DNA of 64,000 bases, taken from NCBI RefSeq assembly GCF_029867415.1, contig NW_026705179.1:1-64000 (forward strand), in the 5' to 3' direction. The notes below the pieces were generated by a model, which did no database searches, was not told where the DNA came from, and saw nothing but the letters and a program-made list of their open reading frames with translations. The translations under genes and the position numbers were made by a program. Position 1 is the stretch's first letter. Each line of letters begins with the position of its first letter. Of the stretch, positions 1-10,614 are shown piece after piece. Source of the stretch: Vicia villosa. Taxonomy: Eukaryota > Streptophyta > Magnoliopsida > Fabales > Fabaceae.

Positions 1-529
1 GACTATGTGTCCTAGGATCAATCTAGTCGATCCTGCGAGTAACCAAATCATATTTATTATAGTTTGGAAGACTAGCGGTTGTTTACCGGAAATCACCGTA
101 AACAAGGGGTAAGTGGCTCGTTCTTGAACTTTGTCATTTAAGCATCAATTTTAACATTTCTTGATATCAGATTACTTGTTTTTATGCATTGAATAAAAGC
201 CTTAAGGTTATAGGCATTAATTGTACATATTTGTCATTTAATTTAAATTTGAAGTTTTAGGGTTCTTCACGTTTTCTGGAAAATTAATGAGTTACAGTTA
301 ATTTAAATGCATGATTGATACATGGCTGGAATTGTGGTTAAAAGTGCTACAACTTTCATGTTTAAAATTTTGAAAATGATTGAGTTTTGATGAAGATACG
401 ATTTCTAGAAAATTATAGTCTTGAGGTTGAAGATGAAGTTCATCTTCTAAACATAAGGACTTGCTTTATAATATTTTAAATTTTTTGCGTTTTAGAACTT
501 GACTACATCGTTACCGTAGTGGTTGAAGC

Positions 530-600
530 GGGTGATTTAAGTCTTTCCTTGCCTATGGTGTGGGTTCGAATCCCCCCTTTTGCCATTTTGTGTTTTATTT
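530..600 (+). other. tRNA-like box B segment in L1
   Basis: GGTTCGAATCCC at about 563-574 is a good match to the RNA polymerase III internal box B of tRNA genes. It sits in a module also seen in the other Ogre-type LTRs here. No cloverleaf or complete tRNA can be drawn, so this is not called as a tRNA gene. Confidence 0.4.
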
Positions 601-664
601 GATTTTCTAAATGCTTCTGGCTTGTTTTGATATTTTAATAAATGGACTGACTCTTTTAACACCA

Positions 665-745
665 TGGGCGCTTGGCCCAGTGGAAAGTCTTTTGAGCTGT
701 AAGGTAGAGGGTGTGGGTTCTAGCCTTGCCAGGTACAAACCCTTT
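665..745 (+). other. Second tRNA-like (box A/box B) segment in L1
   Basis: A box A-like TTGGCCCAGTGGAAAG (about 674-689) is followed about 35 bases later by a degenerate box B (GGGTTCTAGCC, about 714). The order and spacing resemble a tRNA-derived module, but no acceptor stem is evident. Confidence 0.35.
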
Positions 746-1390
746 TTTTACCACTTGTTTATTTCACCTTTTTTAATAACTTTGATATTTATTTTTAAAT
801 AGTAAAATTAATCATTTTGACCTGAAATTTTACATACTCTTTATTTACCTTGTATATTTCATGAATATAATTTGAAATCCAAAAATATTTATTATTTTAA
901 AATTAAATCAAAAACAAGTATTTATTTGTTTTAAAAGACTTTTAAATCAATTTCTCTTTTAATATTTTCACCAAGTAACTTGTATATACTTTTGTGTGAA
1001 CCAATTAGGGTTAGGGCAAGCTCCCCTTGAGAGTATTAAGATGTTCCCTTAATTAATTCCCTTAGGGTTTTTGTTTTAATAAACTTTTAAATAATTATGT
1101 TTAGGTATACATAAAACCCTAAAACCCTAATCCATGATTCCTTCATCTTTTGATCCCAATGCAATACCATGTTAATATAACTTGTTGCTATGATCACTCC
1201 TTGTTCATATACTTGTACATATACTTGTAGACTTACATCCTTGTACATTTATACTTTGGTTATGTTATTATATTTGTATATATACATTGTTTACTAACCC
1301 CACATGCATGAGACATTTATCCACCATCACATCATATTCATTCATACATGAAATGATCTTGAGATATGTCATCCTTTTATTCATCAAACT

Positions 1391-2629
1391 TGAAGGTGTT
1401 TTCATGTTGGCTACATTTGTGGTAAAACATACCTGGTTGATATTGTGTTATGTAGGCTGCATATGTGTTAAGATAATACAGGTTTTCCGTTGGATGTCAT
1501 GTTGGATGTCATGATATCGATATCTAACAGCATAGGCTGTTATATTTTTCTCTTACAAGTTATGTTATGTTTCCTTATTTATCTCGGGCTATATCTTAGG
1601 AAATTAACAATTATGAGCTGATTGTATATCAGTAAGAGACCAAGTAATTGGGCATGTTTTTAGCACCTTGAATTTTGGAAATTAGTTTCATATTGTGGAG
1701 ATATTCTAGGAGCTAATGATTGAAGTCCTAACTTTAAGGAGAATATCTTGGAATGTTTTTAGCAAGCTGCCTTGGGGAATATCGTAGAGATCTTTTAGCA
1801 ACAGGTTGTTTTGATTTGGTTCTCAACGACATATTAAAGCTTATAAATTTGTTTGTTGAGATATTTTAGGAAACTTGATATTGTTTCCAAGATTTAATGA
1901 GTTATTTTCTACAACAATGAGCTTACGGATTTACAAGATATTGGGCAGAAGAATTCTGCTGATTTGTAAGAGCAAATAAAGATGTGATTGAAGGCCCAAG
2001 TCCAGTTGGGAATAGGTTATAAATAGGAAGCTTTGTAACCTAGTTAGTAAGCTAGCCGAGTATTGACAAGATGTAGTTTTTAGGGTTAGCCGTGTAAGTG
2101 AACCACCTGGGTTGTGGGATGGTCACTGATTTGTGCCTCGAAACCTGTAGGTAAGAAGTTTATTTTACTCACTCAGAAGCTGTAAAACAATGAGTGTAGT
2201 TTTGTTCTTGAAGAAAGCTTGTAAGTAACTCCAAGTTATATTTGCTTGTGTATTTAGAATGTTGGTAATTAGGCCTTCGATGTAGTGGCTGAGTTGTTGA
2301 CTGCTAGACATCATTGCTATGATTGGGAGTGGAATGGAGATATTGCATATCTAGGGAGAACCTAGGTAGAGGGGTCATTGGGTAGTGATTAAGTGAGGAG
2401 TTGTAAACTGGTAGTTTAGCTCTGAATTGATACTGCTAATAGTGGACTTCATCCCTGGCTTGGTATGCCCCCAGAGTAGGTTGATTGAACCGATCTGGAT
2501 GAACAATTTTGTTATGTTCTTTATTTTCTACACTGTGTTATGTATTCCTACTTTGTCTGCTTTCTTAGTGTCAGATCAGATGTCTTGACATCACTTGTGA
2601 CATCCTGAGTCTGTCATACCAGAATTTCA
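1391..2629 (+). mobile_element. Solo LTR of the Copia-E family
   Basis: A 1239-bp block in + orientation matches the reverse complement of the three Copia-E LTRs at 12056-21649 along its length. It has the same start pattern (TG..GGTGTTTTCATG), the same middle (the block around 2290-2480) and the same end (CATACCAGAATTTCA). It is flanked by a perfect 5-bp direct repeat, AAACT (1386-1390 and 2630-2634). No internal region or second LTR is present, so it is a solo LTR left by LTR-LTR recombination. It is clearly more diverged than the tandem copies, hence older. It lies inside L1. Confidence 0.88.
2018..2026 (+). promoter_or_regulatory. TATA box of the solo LTR
   Basis: TATAAATAG at the position equivalent to the TATA box of the Copia-E LTRs. 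It marks the U3/R region. Confidence 0.55.
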
Positions 2630-2705
2630 AAACTTTTATCTTTGAGTTTACACCTTGATATTGTTGAAATCACCCTTGATTGTATCCATGATACACATGT
2701 TATCA

Positions 2706-2730
2706 CTCACACACACACACACACACACAC
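2706..2730. repeat. (CA)n microsatellite
   Basis: About twelve CA units within the L1 LTR, just right of the solo LTR. Confidence 0.9.
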
Positions 2731-3559
2731 TACTTGAGATATTTATCATGAATGATTGCTTAAGATGTTTCCTAAAACTCCAGAGGAATTGGAATGTTAT
2801 TGACTAAAATTGTCAAGGTACTCACTCTCTTTTCCAAACGCTTTTACTTTGTGCTTAGTATTATTAAAGCTTTTCACCCCCTTGTTTTGGAAATGGTTTT
2901 GTATTGTTAAAGCTCAACCTTTTAAATCAACCCTTGATTTTGTATTGTTAAAGCTCAACCAACCTCTTTTTTTAAACTCTAGTCTTGTATTGTTAAAGTT
3001 TGGATCCTTTTAAAACATGTTAAGTATTGTTAAAGCTTAGCATTTTAAAAAACCCGTTAAGTATTGTTAAAGCTCAACACCCATAATATTTTTCCTATTG
3101 GCTCTTTTATTTTCCTTTTAAGAGGAACTACAAAAGCTATGACTTCCATATTGTTTAAGGGGTATGTGGGCCTAAGATGCGATGACTTATCGAGCTCACT
3201 TTTAAAATCTTTTTTTCTCATTCTCCTACTTTATTTAAACAAAAACACCAAAAACAGTTTTATGACAATAACAATGATAATATATATTTCAAAAAGGTTC
3301 CTATAGAGTACCGTAGATGTGAAGGGTGATAATACCTTCCCCTTGCATAACCAACCCTCGTACCTAAATCTCTGATAAGTTTATTAGTTATTTTGATTTT
3401 AAAAACTTATGTGGGTTTTATTTCACTCTTTCTCCCATTTCAATTGGAAACAATAAAGCGAGGTGGAGACTCTGTTAAAATATCTGAGTTAAGTCAACCA
3501 ATGGCTCTAGTCTCACAAATTTCACCGCTACAATAGGGATAGATTTGTCATGATTCTTC

Positions 3560-4040
3560 ATTTTTTCGGTTAATCATACCTTCAAAATTAAAACCATCGT
3601 TCTTCTTCAGATACTTCTTTTGAACCAAAGTGGGTTATTCAAATTTGGGAGGACATCCAACCTTACCATCAGCCTTCCCTTCAATAAGACCTTCTTTATT
3701 AAGTCTAAAACCATTCTCAAGATATGATTCAAACTCCTGAGGCCGATGTTGGACCATCTATTCTGACATCTTATTTAGCCTTTCCTCTTCATACATATTA
3801 TCTTTATCAATCCCAAGATCTTGCGAACCCCTGATGTCTTCCTCATATATGACCATCTTCATGAGAACTTCATTACCTTTGTTGGTGTCACCAACTTTGA
3901 TTTTGTAGAAGTTCATCCATGAGTATTTCCTTAGTACCACTTCCTCTTGACCAAGATTGGTAAATTTCCTTAAGCCTTTGATTCTTCCCTTTGCTCTATT
4001 GTCGTGGGCTGACTTATCTCTAGCGATGTGTCTGTCATCC
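3560..4040 (-). pseudogene. Unrecognised decayed coding stretch
   Basis: A minus-strand frame is open from 4066 to 3758 (about 102 codons) and can be followed leftward with isolated stops to about 3590. The predicted peptide is charged, with segments such as KGRIKGLRKFTNLGQEE and EGKADGKVGCPPKF. Part of it (KGRIKGL after a DKS block) is faintly like the protease-proximal region of a copia pol, which would fit the host of Gypsy-A being Copia-D, but the rest does not match that reading. It lies between the right end of L1 and the truncated end of Gypsy-A. I do not recognise the gene and assign no function. Confidence 0.3.
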
Positions 4041-4130
4041 TGTTTACCTTGGATTTTGGCAAACAACCGCTAGTCTCTTATTGAAGGTTACTTTGCAGAA
4101 TCGACTAGTGAATCCTAATACTTTACTTTA
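4041..4130 (-). repeat. Remnant of the Gypsy-A 3' LTR
   Basis: About 90 bases starting TGTTTACCTTGGATTTTGG match the start (plus-strand view) of the Gypsy-A 5' LTR at 23994-24085, with scattered differences. This is the last part of the LTR in element orientation. The rest of the 3' LTR is missing. Confidence 0.7.
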
Positions 4131-4905
4131 CATACCCGAAGGGTCCCATTTTTCTTTATCACAGGCACAATTGTAACACCCCGATATCCGCTACACGCAT
4201 CAACCGTGTCGGCCAACCGAGCATGTCACCAGCTTAATCAATAATCCCCCTAGGTCCGCTTATCGGCTGCCCAAGAAATATTGTTTTTGCCTCCCGCAGG
4301 AATCGAACCACGTACCTAGGGGTTAAGTACGTATTCATAGCAATTCCTACTACTTATTGAGCTACAACTCAAGTGGTAGTTGGATTTGCTATGAATACGT
4401 ACTTAACCCTTAGGTACGTGGTTCGATTCCTGCGAGAAGCAAAAACAATATTTCCTGGGCAGCCGGTAAGTGGACCTAGCGGGGATTATTGATTAAGCTA
4501 GTGACATGCTCGGTTGGCCGACACGGTTGATGCGTGTAGCGGATATCAGAGTGTTACAACAATACTTTCTAACAATTCGACATACCTTGCAGTTCATTGA
4601 ACTTGCTTTTTAGAAGCCTTTTAGTCTCTAGCTTGATTTTTTCCATTATCTCGGGGGCGAACCTCCATGGATTTTGCTTGACCGGATTTTTGCCGAGTCA
4701 CATGGGTAATTGGTGTTCTTTGACGTTTTGACTAAAACCAAAAATCTCATTATAGTCCCAGGTAAAATAGTCTTTGTATTCTTTTAAAAGTTCAACTAAC
4801 TTTACCTTCATCTCGAACCCAATCTTCGCACTTATATAGGTTGGTCTTTTGGATTCCCTATTCCCGTGATCCACTTCCTCAAGGGGGTCATGAGCTTGCA
4901 CTCTA
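4128..4905 (-). pseudogene. Gypsy-A reverse transcriptase, N-terminal fragment
   Basis: The minus strand encodes a Ty3/gypsy RT N-terminal region: VQAHDPLEEVD, KRPTYISAKI, LVELLKEYKDYFTWDY, then, after a nonsense codon close to 4697, NPWRFAPEIMEKIKLETKRLL. After the foldback insertion (4172-4558) the frame resumes with IVPVIKKNGTLRVC, the segment just before the first RT palm motif. The fragment ends there, so the catalytic YxDD region is absent. The right boundary is the start of the Copia-A 5' LTR. It cannot be functional. Confidence 0.75.
4172..4558. mobile_element. 387-bp foldback element with TG...CA ends
   Basis: An almost complete inverted repeat. The left arm begins TGTAACACCCCGATATCCGC and the right arm ends with its near reverse complement, finishing GTGTTACA. 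The arms are about 185 bases each and meet near 4365 in TTGAGCTACAACTCAA. A perfect 5-bp duplication, ACAAT, flanks it (4167-4171 and 4559-4563). Each arm carries a box B-like GGTTCGATTCC and, on the left arm read in reverse, a box A-like TAGCTCAATAAGTAG. It is inserted in the RT of Gypsy-A. TG/CA ends with a 5-bp duplication are LTR-retroelement hallmarks, while the palindrome is typical of foldback DNA elements. Confidence 0.8.
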
Positions 4906-5841
4906 AAACTGGCATGCATTTTGTTAAAACAAACTCAGCAGGATCATGTTGAAGAGAATGCAATTTATTGATTTCAACATGTCGAACAAGATGTCTCAAC
5001 ATGTCTGGTTTGACATCTTAACTGCAGAAGCTGATATTTCAACTAGATCGCGTTTTTAATTGCTATAGTATCTTATGTTCAACTACAGAATATTCTGGAT
5101 GAATCAATTAGTTGATGTGTTATCGAAGATTGACTCAAATCAAGAGATTTCCACACTTTCTATAATTGGAGATAATTTAGGATAGAAGACCTAGTTTCTT
5201 GGAGAACAAGTAGCAGATTTTGGGCAGCCTCTTTGCTGCATTTTTGAAACCCAGTACAGTCAAGTTTAATCCTATTAATAGAAGGGTTGTAACCTAGTTT
5301 TATTTGGAACTGGTATTTGTATTTTTAGGGTTCTAGGAATCCATATTTTAGTTGTAAGTTCCGTTTTTCATTCACAAACCTGTTGGTGTTGAATGTTTAA
5401 TCTCCGAAGCTTTTAAGCAATGGGAGTTTGTGTCAATTCTCATAAGCTGTGAAGTACTGAGAGTTGTGTGTCTTGGAAGAGTGTCTTCCATGTTTTGTTT
5501 ATTGTATAGTTTGTCACAGGGGTTCTGTGATTAAAGGGATTTGAGGAGGGCCTCATACCTAGGGGGTCTTAGGTAGAAGTCATAGGAAGGGTAGTGATTA
5601 AGTAAGAAGTGTGAACGGGGAGTTTGACTTTGATTTGATACTATCAAATATTGGTTTCATCCCTGTCTGTGTAGCCCTCAAAGTAGGAAGTTTGTTTCCG
5701 AATTGGGTCAACATATCGCTGTGTTCTTTACTTTATACACTATTTTACCTGCTATCATATACTTGTTCATAACTGTTACAATGCTCAGATATTGTGTCGA
5801 GACATCTCATTCAACATCTTATATCTGATACCAAAATTTCA
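4897..5841 (+). repeat. Copia-A 5' LTR
   Basis: Matches the 3' LTR at 9657-10614 from GGCATGCATT to the end (..GATACCAAAATTTCA). The first approximately 15 bases are altered, so the exact start is uncertain by a few bases. The TATA region reads TATTAATAG, a degraded form of the TATAAATAG of the 3' copy. Confidence 0.85.
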
Positions 5842-5843
5842 AT

Positions 5844-5855
5844 TGGTATCAGAGC
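5844..5855 (+). other. Primer-binding site of Copia-A
   Basis: TGGTATCAGAGC two bases after the LTR end. This is the plant initiator tRNA-Met complement usual for Ty1/copia elements. Confidence 0.85.
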
Positions 5856-5909
5856 AAGCATCCTGCTCTGCATCTGGGTGAGATCTAAGAGAAGATACTT
5901 TTTGTTGCT

Positions 5910-7679
5910 ATGTACAAGGAAGGAGGTTTTGTGAACAGACGACCTGTTCTGATTGGGAACAACTATGACTACTGGAAACCTCGCATGAAGGCATTCCTAA
6001 AATATCTTGATAGCAAGGCATGGAAAGCTGTTGTGAAAGGATGGAAACATCTTGTTATTTTGGACGCAAATAAATAGCCCACCTCTACTTTGAAGCTTGA
6101 AGGAGATTGGGATGATAAAGAGGACATGCTCGCTCTCGGCAATTTTGAAGCCTTGAATGCTATATTCAACGGTGTTGACAGGAACATCTTTAGATTAGTG
6201 AATACATGTGAAGTAGCTAAGGATTCGTGGGAAATTCTCAAAACTGCCCATGAAGGAACATCCAAAGTGAAGATGTCAAGACTTCAGTTGCTCATCACAC
6301 AATTTTTGAACCTGAGGATGAAGGAGGATGAGAGTATTCATGACTTTCACATGAATGTCCTTGAGATAGCTAATGCATCCAGCGCATTGGCAGAAAAGAT
6401 GTCAGAAGATAAACTCGTGAGAAAGATGCTCAAGTCTCTCACCAAGAGATTTGACATGAAAGTCACAGCCATAGAAGAAGCTCAAGACATCAACCAATTA
6501 AAATTGAATGAGCTAGTTGGATCTCTTCTGATGTTTGAATTGACCATCAATGAAGGATCTGAAAAGAAGAAAAAAAGCATAGCTTTTGTAGCCAATTCTG
6601 AAGACGAGAAGGTGGAAGGTGATCTGAATATAGATGAAGAAATGTCCAATGATGTAGCTCTGCTTGGAAAACAATTCAACAGAGTAATGAAACAGTTAGG
6701 AAGGAACCAAATATCAAATGTCCAGAACAACTCGTCTGACTCTAGAAGAAGGAAAGATGAAGAAGTGTACAACCAAGGGAAGGGTGTACGGTGTTTTGAA
6801 TGTGAAGGGTATGGTCACATCAAATATGAAGGCCCTACATTTCTGAAGAAACAGAAGAAGGGGTTGTTTGCAACTTAGTCTGATGAGAACTTTGAGAGTG
6901 ACTCTGAAGAGGAGACTGCCAAGCATGTGAGAGGCTTGACTGGCAGGTACATGTCTGACGAAGAGAACAAGAAGGATGGAACAAAGAACCTCCTATCTTC
7001 TGCTAAGGATTCTGATGAAGAAAGTGAGATTCTAAGTTCAAAGTTTCATGATATGTTTCTATTAATAGAGAGATCAAGTATTGGTTCCAATGAGAAAATT
7101 GAATCTAGAAGACAACCTATTATAGGCAAACAATCAGAAACTAAGGAGTTTCGACCAAGGTCAAATCTGAAGATGTCAAGACATATGCCTCAACATCGAA
7201 AGTCATCACAAAAAAGGTACAACAATCCTCCTCATAAGCTCGTGCAATGTAATCACTGTAGAAGTTTTGGTCACTCAAGAACCTCATGTTATAAATTGAT
7301 TGGATATCCCAAACGTGTGTTGCCCCGTCGAGGGAAACGTGATAATTCTGACATGAAGGAAAAGAAAGCCACTTCTCGTGGAACATATGTAAAAACTATG
7401 TTGTATGACATGAGCCATACCAAGTATAAGAGAGAATCCATGTGTATGAAGGCTGAAGGGTCCAGTGGAAAGAATGATGTTGATACAGTGTCCGACAACC
7501 TTTCGAAGGTCGGCATTAGGAGCTATGCAAGGAAGAATCCTGAGGATATTCAATCTATATATCGTGGGATTCAAAAAGAAGAGATTTGTAGTTCAACCAG
7601 GTCTAAAGGGTTGATAAACTCCACAAATATGGTCTTCATTGACTTTGTCAGAGAAGAGAACACCCTAAGACAATTGTAG
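5910..7679 (+). pseudogene. gag: Copia-A gag (broken)
   Basis: Copia Gag polyprotein, the capsid and nucleocapsid precursor that packages element RNA. The frame starts at ATG 5910 (MYKEGGFVNRRPVLIGNNYD, with the YDYWK signature of copia gag). It runs through the UBN2-type capsid segment (TAHEGTSKVKMSRLQLL) to a zinc knuckle, CFECEGYGHIKYEG, whose final cysteine is replaced by glycine. A second, complete knuckle (CNHCRSFGHSRTSC) follows at about 7248-7289. All pieces are in one frame. In-frame stops occur at 6075 (TAG) and 6876 (TAG, where the family has a tryptophan: a TGG to TAG change). The frame closes at 7677. Non-functional as read. Confidence 0.85.
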
Positions 7680-9126
7680 TCCCAATTGCTGTGAGTAATG
7701 CTGAAGAGTCTTCAACATCTGAACCTGACATAAAAAACTCAAGAGAAATTGCTGAAGTCGAAGAAACTCAGTTAGCTGTCAAAGAATCAGTTTTAGAAAT
7801 AATAGATGATAACTCTCTAGAAGAAAGGATAGAAGATCTTAGTCAAGAAGCTGTCACCACAAGGAAAACTTTGTCAAGCACAAGTTATGTTAAAAATTAT
7901 GTGGATGAAGTTGTGACTAGTAAACTCAGGATTAATGATCTGGAAGCTGAATTGAGTCAGCACAAGAGGGTTAAGGCTTGGAATCTGACTCCAGAATATG
8001 ATGAGATGCATGTCATAAGCAATCAAGACCTTGCATCCAAGGATAAGGGAAGTCTTGTTGCAGTGGAGAATCCTCATGACGAAGGACTTGATTTTGGTGA
8101 GAACCAAGGTTTAATGGCCTGCGATATAATGTTGACTGAATCACAAGTCAATCATGAACATAGATAGAAGGGAGTCGAAAAGATGTCGGAAGGAATGATC
8201 CAACATCTAGTGAAACAAGTGCAGATGGGTTGTGATATGAGTTTTGTGAAAGGAGTAGCTCACTCTCTAGAAGAGCAAGATGAACGGATAGAAGACTCAA
8301 CTCCTCTTTGCCAAAGCAGATATGCAAAAGATGCTGTGTGGAGACTATGTCTGGAAAATAACAGCCATCAAGAAGTTTTTGTCTTCATTTTCCTAAAGTT
8401 CTCTAAAGATGAAGAAGTAAGAAGTATTTATCAGAATCTGTACCACAACATGTCTAAAAGGTTTCCATATCTCTCTGTAAACAGATCACATATGTTCTTT
8501 ACAATATGTGGTTGTGTTAAAAGTCCAGAAGAAAAGAAGATGTATCACCGGAATCAAGTCAAAGGCGTTCTGAAGACAGTACTAAGTTCAGACAAAGTAC
8601 TATATTCAGGGTCAACTCTGGTAGAATTTCATGGTGAAAATCATACTAGAAGTGCGGCAGATAGAAGTCACACCTCCTGGCTTAGTGAAGAGCAAGACTG
8701 TGACTCCATGAATAAAGGTGCATGTATTCAACAGGTGATGTATAATAAGAATGTCCCATCAAATGTTGGGACATTGTCATTTGAAAACTCAAGTGCTCTT
8801 AATATTTCCAATAATCCTAGTCAATCTAGGGTGATCAAGCACATGAATAAAGGACATCAACTCAGCATTGGTACTGAGAAGGTCAGGCTGGGAACACTAG
8901 AAGATGATACTTTAATAGAGGGTAATACTGCAAGAGAGCTTGCTGATGGTCTTCCTAATGCTCATCTCAGGGGAGAACCTGGGGTCTGCATCCCCGAAGA
9001 ATTATAGCAATTACTCCAGGAGTTGCATCTACTAATGAAGAAGCTAAAGATGCTGCTCAACAGGGTACAGTCTCTGCTGGTACCACTCAAGAAGATGGAG
9101 TGTTTGTTGTTGGTGTTGGTACATGA
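7680..9126 (+). pseudogene. Copia-A unrecognised coding block in place of pol
   Basis: After the gag frame closes at 7679, a frame offset by one (VVPIAVSNAEESSTSEP from about 7676) continues to 9007 with one stop (8165). It then appears to shift once more and ends at a TGA near 9125. The first 160 codons are acidic and helical (EERIEDLSQEAV, INDLEAELSQHKR). The second part is different (KDAVWRLCLENNSHQEVF, SIYQNLYHNMSKRFPYLSV). I see no protease DSG, integrase HHCC/DDE or RT YVDD motif. It could be a diverged gag tail, an env-like ORF or captured host sequence. No function is assigned. Confidence 0.45.
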
Positions 9127-9643
9127 ATGTTGGTCGTGTAATTTTGTTTGGATCGGCTCTATGATCCTTTTTATTTTGGTTTAAGATTTTGTAAGGGTTA
9201 AACGGCTAATACATTTTATTTTTTTGTTGCTTTGGATCTTAGGTCCCTATTCCTTTCTGCAATTGTCACTTTATGGCTAAAAAGGGGGGGTAGTAGTAGT
9301 TTCGTTTCATTTTTTTGTTTTGCCTTAGATGTCTGGTTTTGGGCTGTGTCTTTCTTTTAGGTAGTTTTTGGATTGTTAGAGACATTTATTTTCTGGGTTG
9401 GGTAGTTAGTTGCATAGTTTAAGTTAGTGTTGTGTCAAGGGGGAGAGTCCTTGTTGTTCTCTCTTCTGTGTCGTGTCGTGTCGTGTTAAGGAGGAGTTAT
9501 TCTCTCTTTCTAGTGTGTGTGTGTTGGTAACTTTTGAGGGGGAGCTGTTCTGAAAGTTCTACTTTATGCTAACCCCTAGTGCTTTGTTTTCCGCTGCTGT
9601 ATTTCTGCTGACAGGTTTATTGGTTATTTTAGCCAAAATGTGC
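9127..9643 (+). other. Copia-A 3' untranslated region with repeated polypurine-like tracts
   Basis: T- and G-rich non-coding sequence. Besides the true polypurine tract it holds AAAAAGGGGGGGTAG (about 9280), CAAGGGGGAGAG (about 9438) and GAGGGGGAGCTG (about 9537), plus a short TGTCG pentamer repeat near 9466-9485. No gene is seen. Confidence 0.5.
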
Positions 9644-9656
9644 AAAAGGGGGAGAT
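9644..9656 (+). other. Polypurine tract of Copia-A
   Basis: AAAAGGGGGAGAT immediately precedes the TGTTG start of the 3' LTR. It is the plus-strand DNA primer site. Confidence 0.8.
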
Positions 9657-10614
9657 TGTTGTTTCTCTAAATATGGCATGCATTTTTTTAAAAACAAACT
9701 CAGCAGGATCATGTTGAAGAGAACGCGGTTTACTATTTCAACATGTCGAACAAGATGTCTCAACATGTCTGGTTTGACATCTTAACTGCAGGAGCTGATA
9801 TTTCAAGTGGATTGTGTTTTTAATTGCTACAATATCTTATGTTCAGCTACAAAATATTCTGGATGAATCAATTAGCTGATGTGTTATCCAAGATTGACTC
9901 AAATCAAGAGATTTCCACACTTTCTATAATTGGAGATAATTTAGAAAAGTTTGGATTGAAGACCTAGTTTCTTGGAGAACAAGTAGCATATTTTGGGCAG
10001 CCTCTTTGCCGCGTTTTTGAAGCCCAGTCTAGTCAAGTTTAATCCTATAAATAGAAGGGCTTTAACCTAGTTTTATTTGGAACTGATATTTGTATTTTTA
10101 GGGTTCTAGGAATCCTTAATTTGGTTGTAAGTTCCTTTTTTCATTCACAAAACTGTAGGTGTTAAATATTTGATCTCTGAAGCTTTTAAGCAATGGGAGT
10201 ATGTGTCAATTCTCATAAGCTGTGAAGTATTGAGAGTTGTGTGTCTTGGAAGAGTGTCTTCCGTGTTTTGTTTATTGTGAAGTTTGTCACAGGGGTTATG
10301 TGATTAAAGGGATTTGAGGAGGGCCTCATACCTATGGGGTATTAGGTAGAAGTTATAGGAAGGGTAGTGATTAAGTGAGAAGTGTGAACGGGGAGTTTGA
10401 CTTCAAATTGATACTATTGAATATTGGTATCATCCCGGGCTTGGTAGCCCCCAATGTAGGAAGGTTGTTTCCGAACTGGGTCGACATATTGTTGTGTTCT
10501 TTACTTTCTGCACTATTTTACCTACTGTCATATACTTGTTCATAACTGTTACAGTGCTCAGATATTGTGTCGTGACATCTCATTCGACATCTTATATCTG
10601 ATACCAGAATTTCA
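9657..10614 (+). repeat. Copia-A 3' LTR
   Basis: 958 bp, beginning TGTTGTTTCTC and ending CCAGAATTTCA. It contains a TATAAATAG promoter box at 10046-10054. It is related in layout to the Copia-E LTRs (for example the block near 10360-10450), so both belong to one copia lineage. Confidence 0.88.
10046..10054 (+). promoter_or_regulatory. TATA box in Copia-A 3' LTR
   Basis: TATAAATAG followed by GAAGGGC, as in other LTR promoters in the window. Confidence 0.55.

Larger units (their letters stand above)
1..3532 (+). mobile_element. Ogre/Tat-type LTR L1, right part (left end outside window)
   Basis: Non-coding LTR-like sequence. The right end has the form shared by the Ogre-type LTRs in this window: a conserved stretch of the type gggtgataataccttcccc (near 3328), then a GAGACTCTG block (near 3466), ending GCTACA at 3532. 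A splice-donor-like GGGGTAAGTGG lies near 105, and two tRNA-like segments lie near 530-600 and 665-745. The LTR is interrupted by a solo LTR at 1391-2629. Its beginning is outside the window, so target duplication and solo versus full-length status cannot be judged. The flanking 5 bases on the right are ATAGG. No gene is seen in it; the short ORFs are random. Confidence 0.65.
4897..10614 (+). mobile_element. Copia-A: gag-only Ty1/copia derivative
   Basis: The parts are a 5' LTR (4897-5841), an initiator-Met type primer-binding site, a broken gag (5910-7679), an unrecognised coding block (7680-9126), a polypurine tract and a 3' LTR (9657-10614). No protease, integrase, RT or RNase H is present in the 3.8-kb interior, so mobilisation would need enzymes in trans. 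The LTRs differ at many sites, so this is an older insertion. It lies in the RT/protease region of minus-strand Gypsy-A. No matching 5-bp duplication is visible because the first bases of the 5' LTR are altered. Confidence 0.82.

Noticed and set aside
6482..6772. Minus-strand ORFs across the Copia-A gag and Gypsy-C pol
   Set aside because: Shadows of the real frames on the plus strand.
4897..10614. Target site duplication for Copia-A
   Set aside because: Sequence after the 3' LTR (TTTAT) is not found before the 5' LTR, whose first bases are altered; no duplication claimed.
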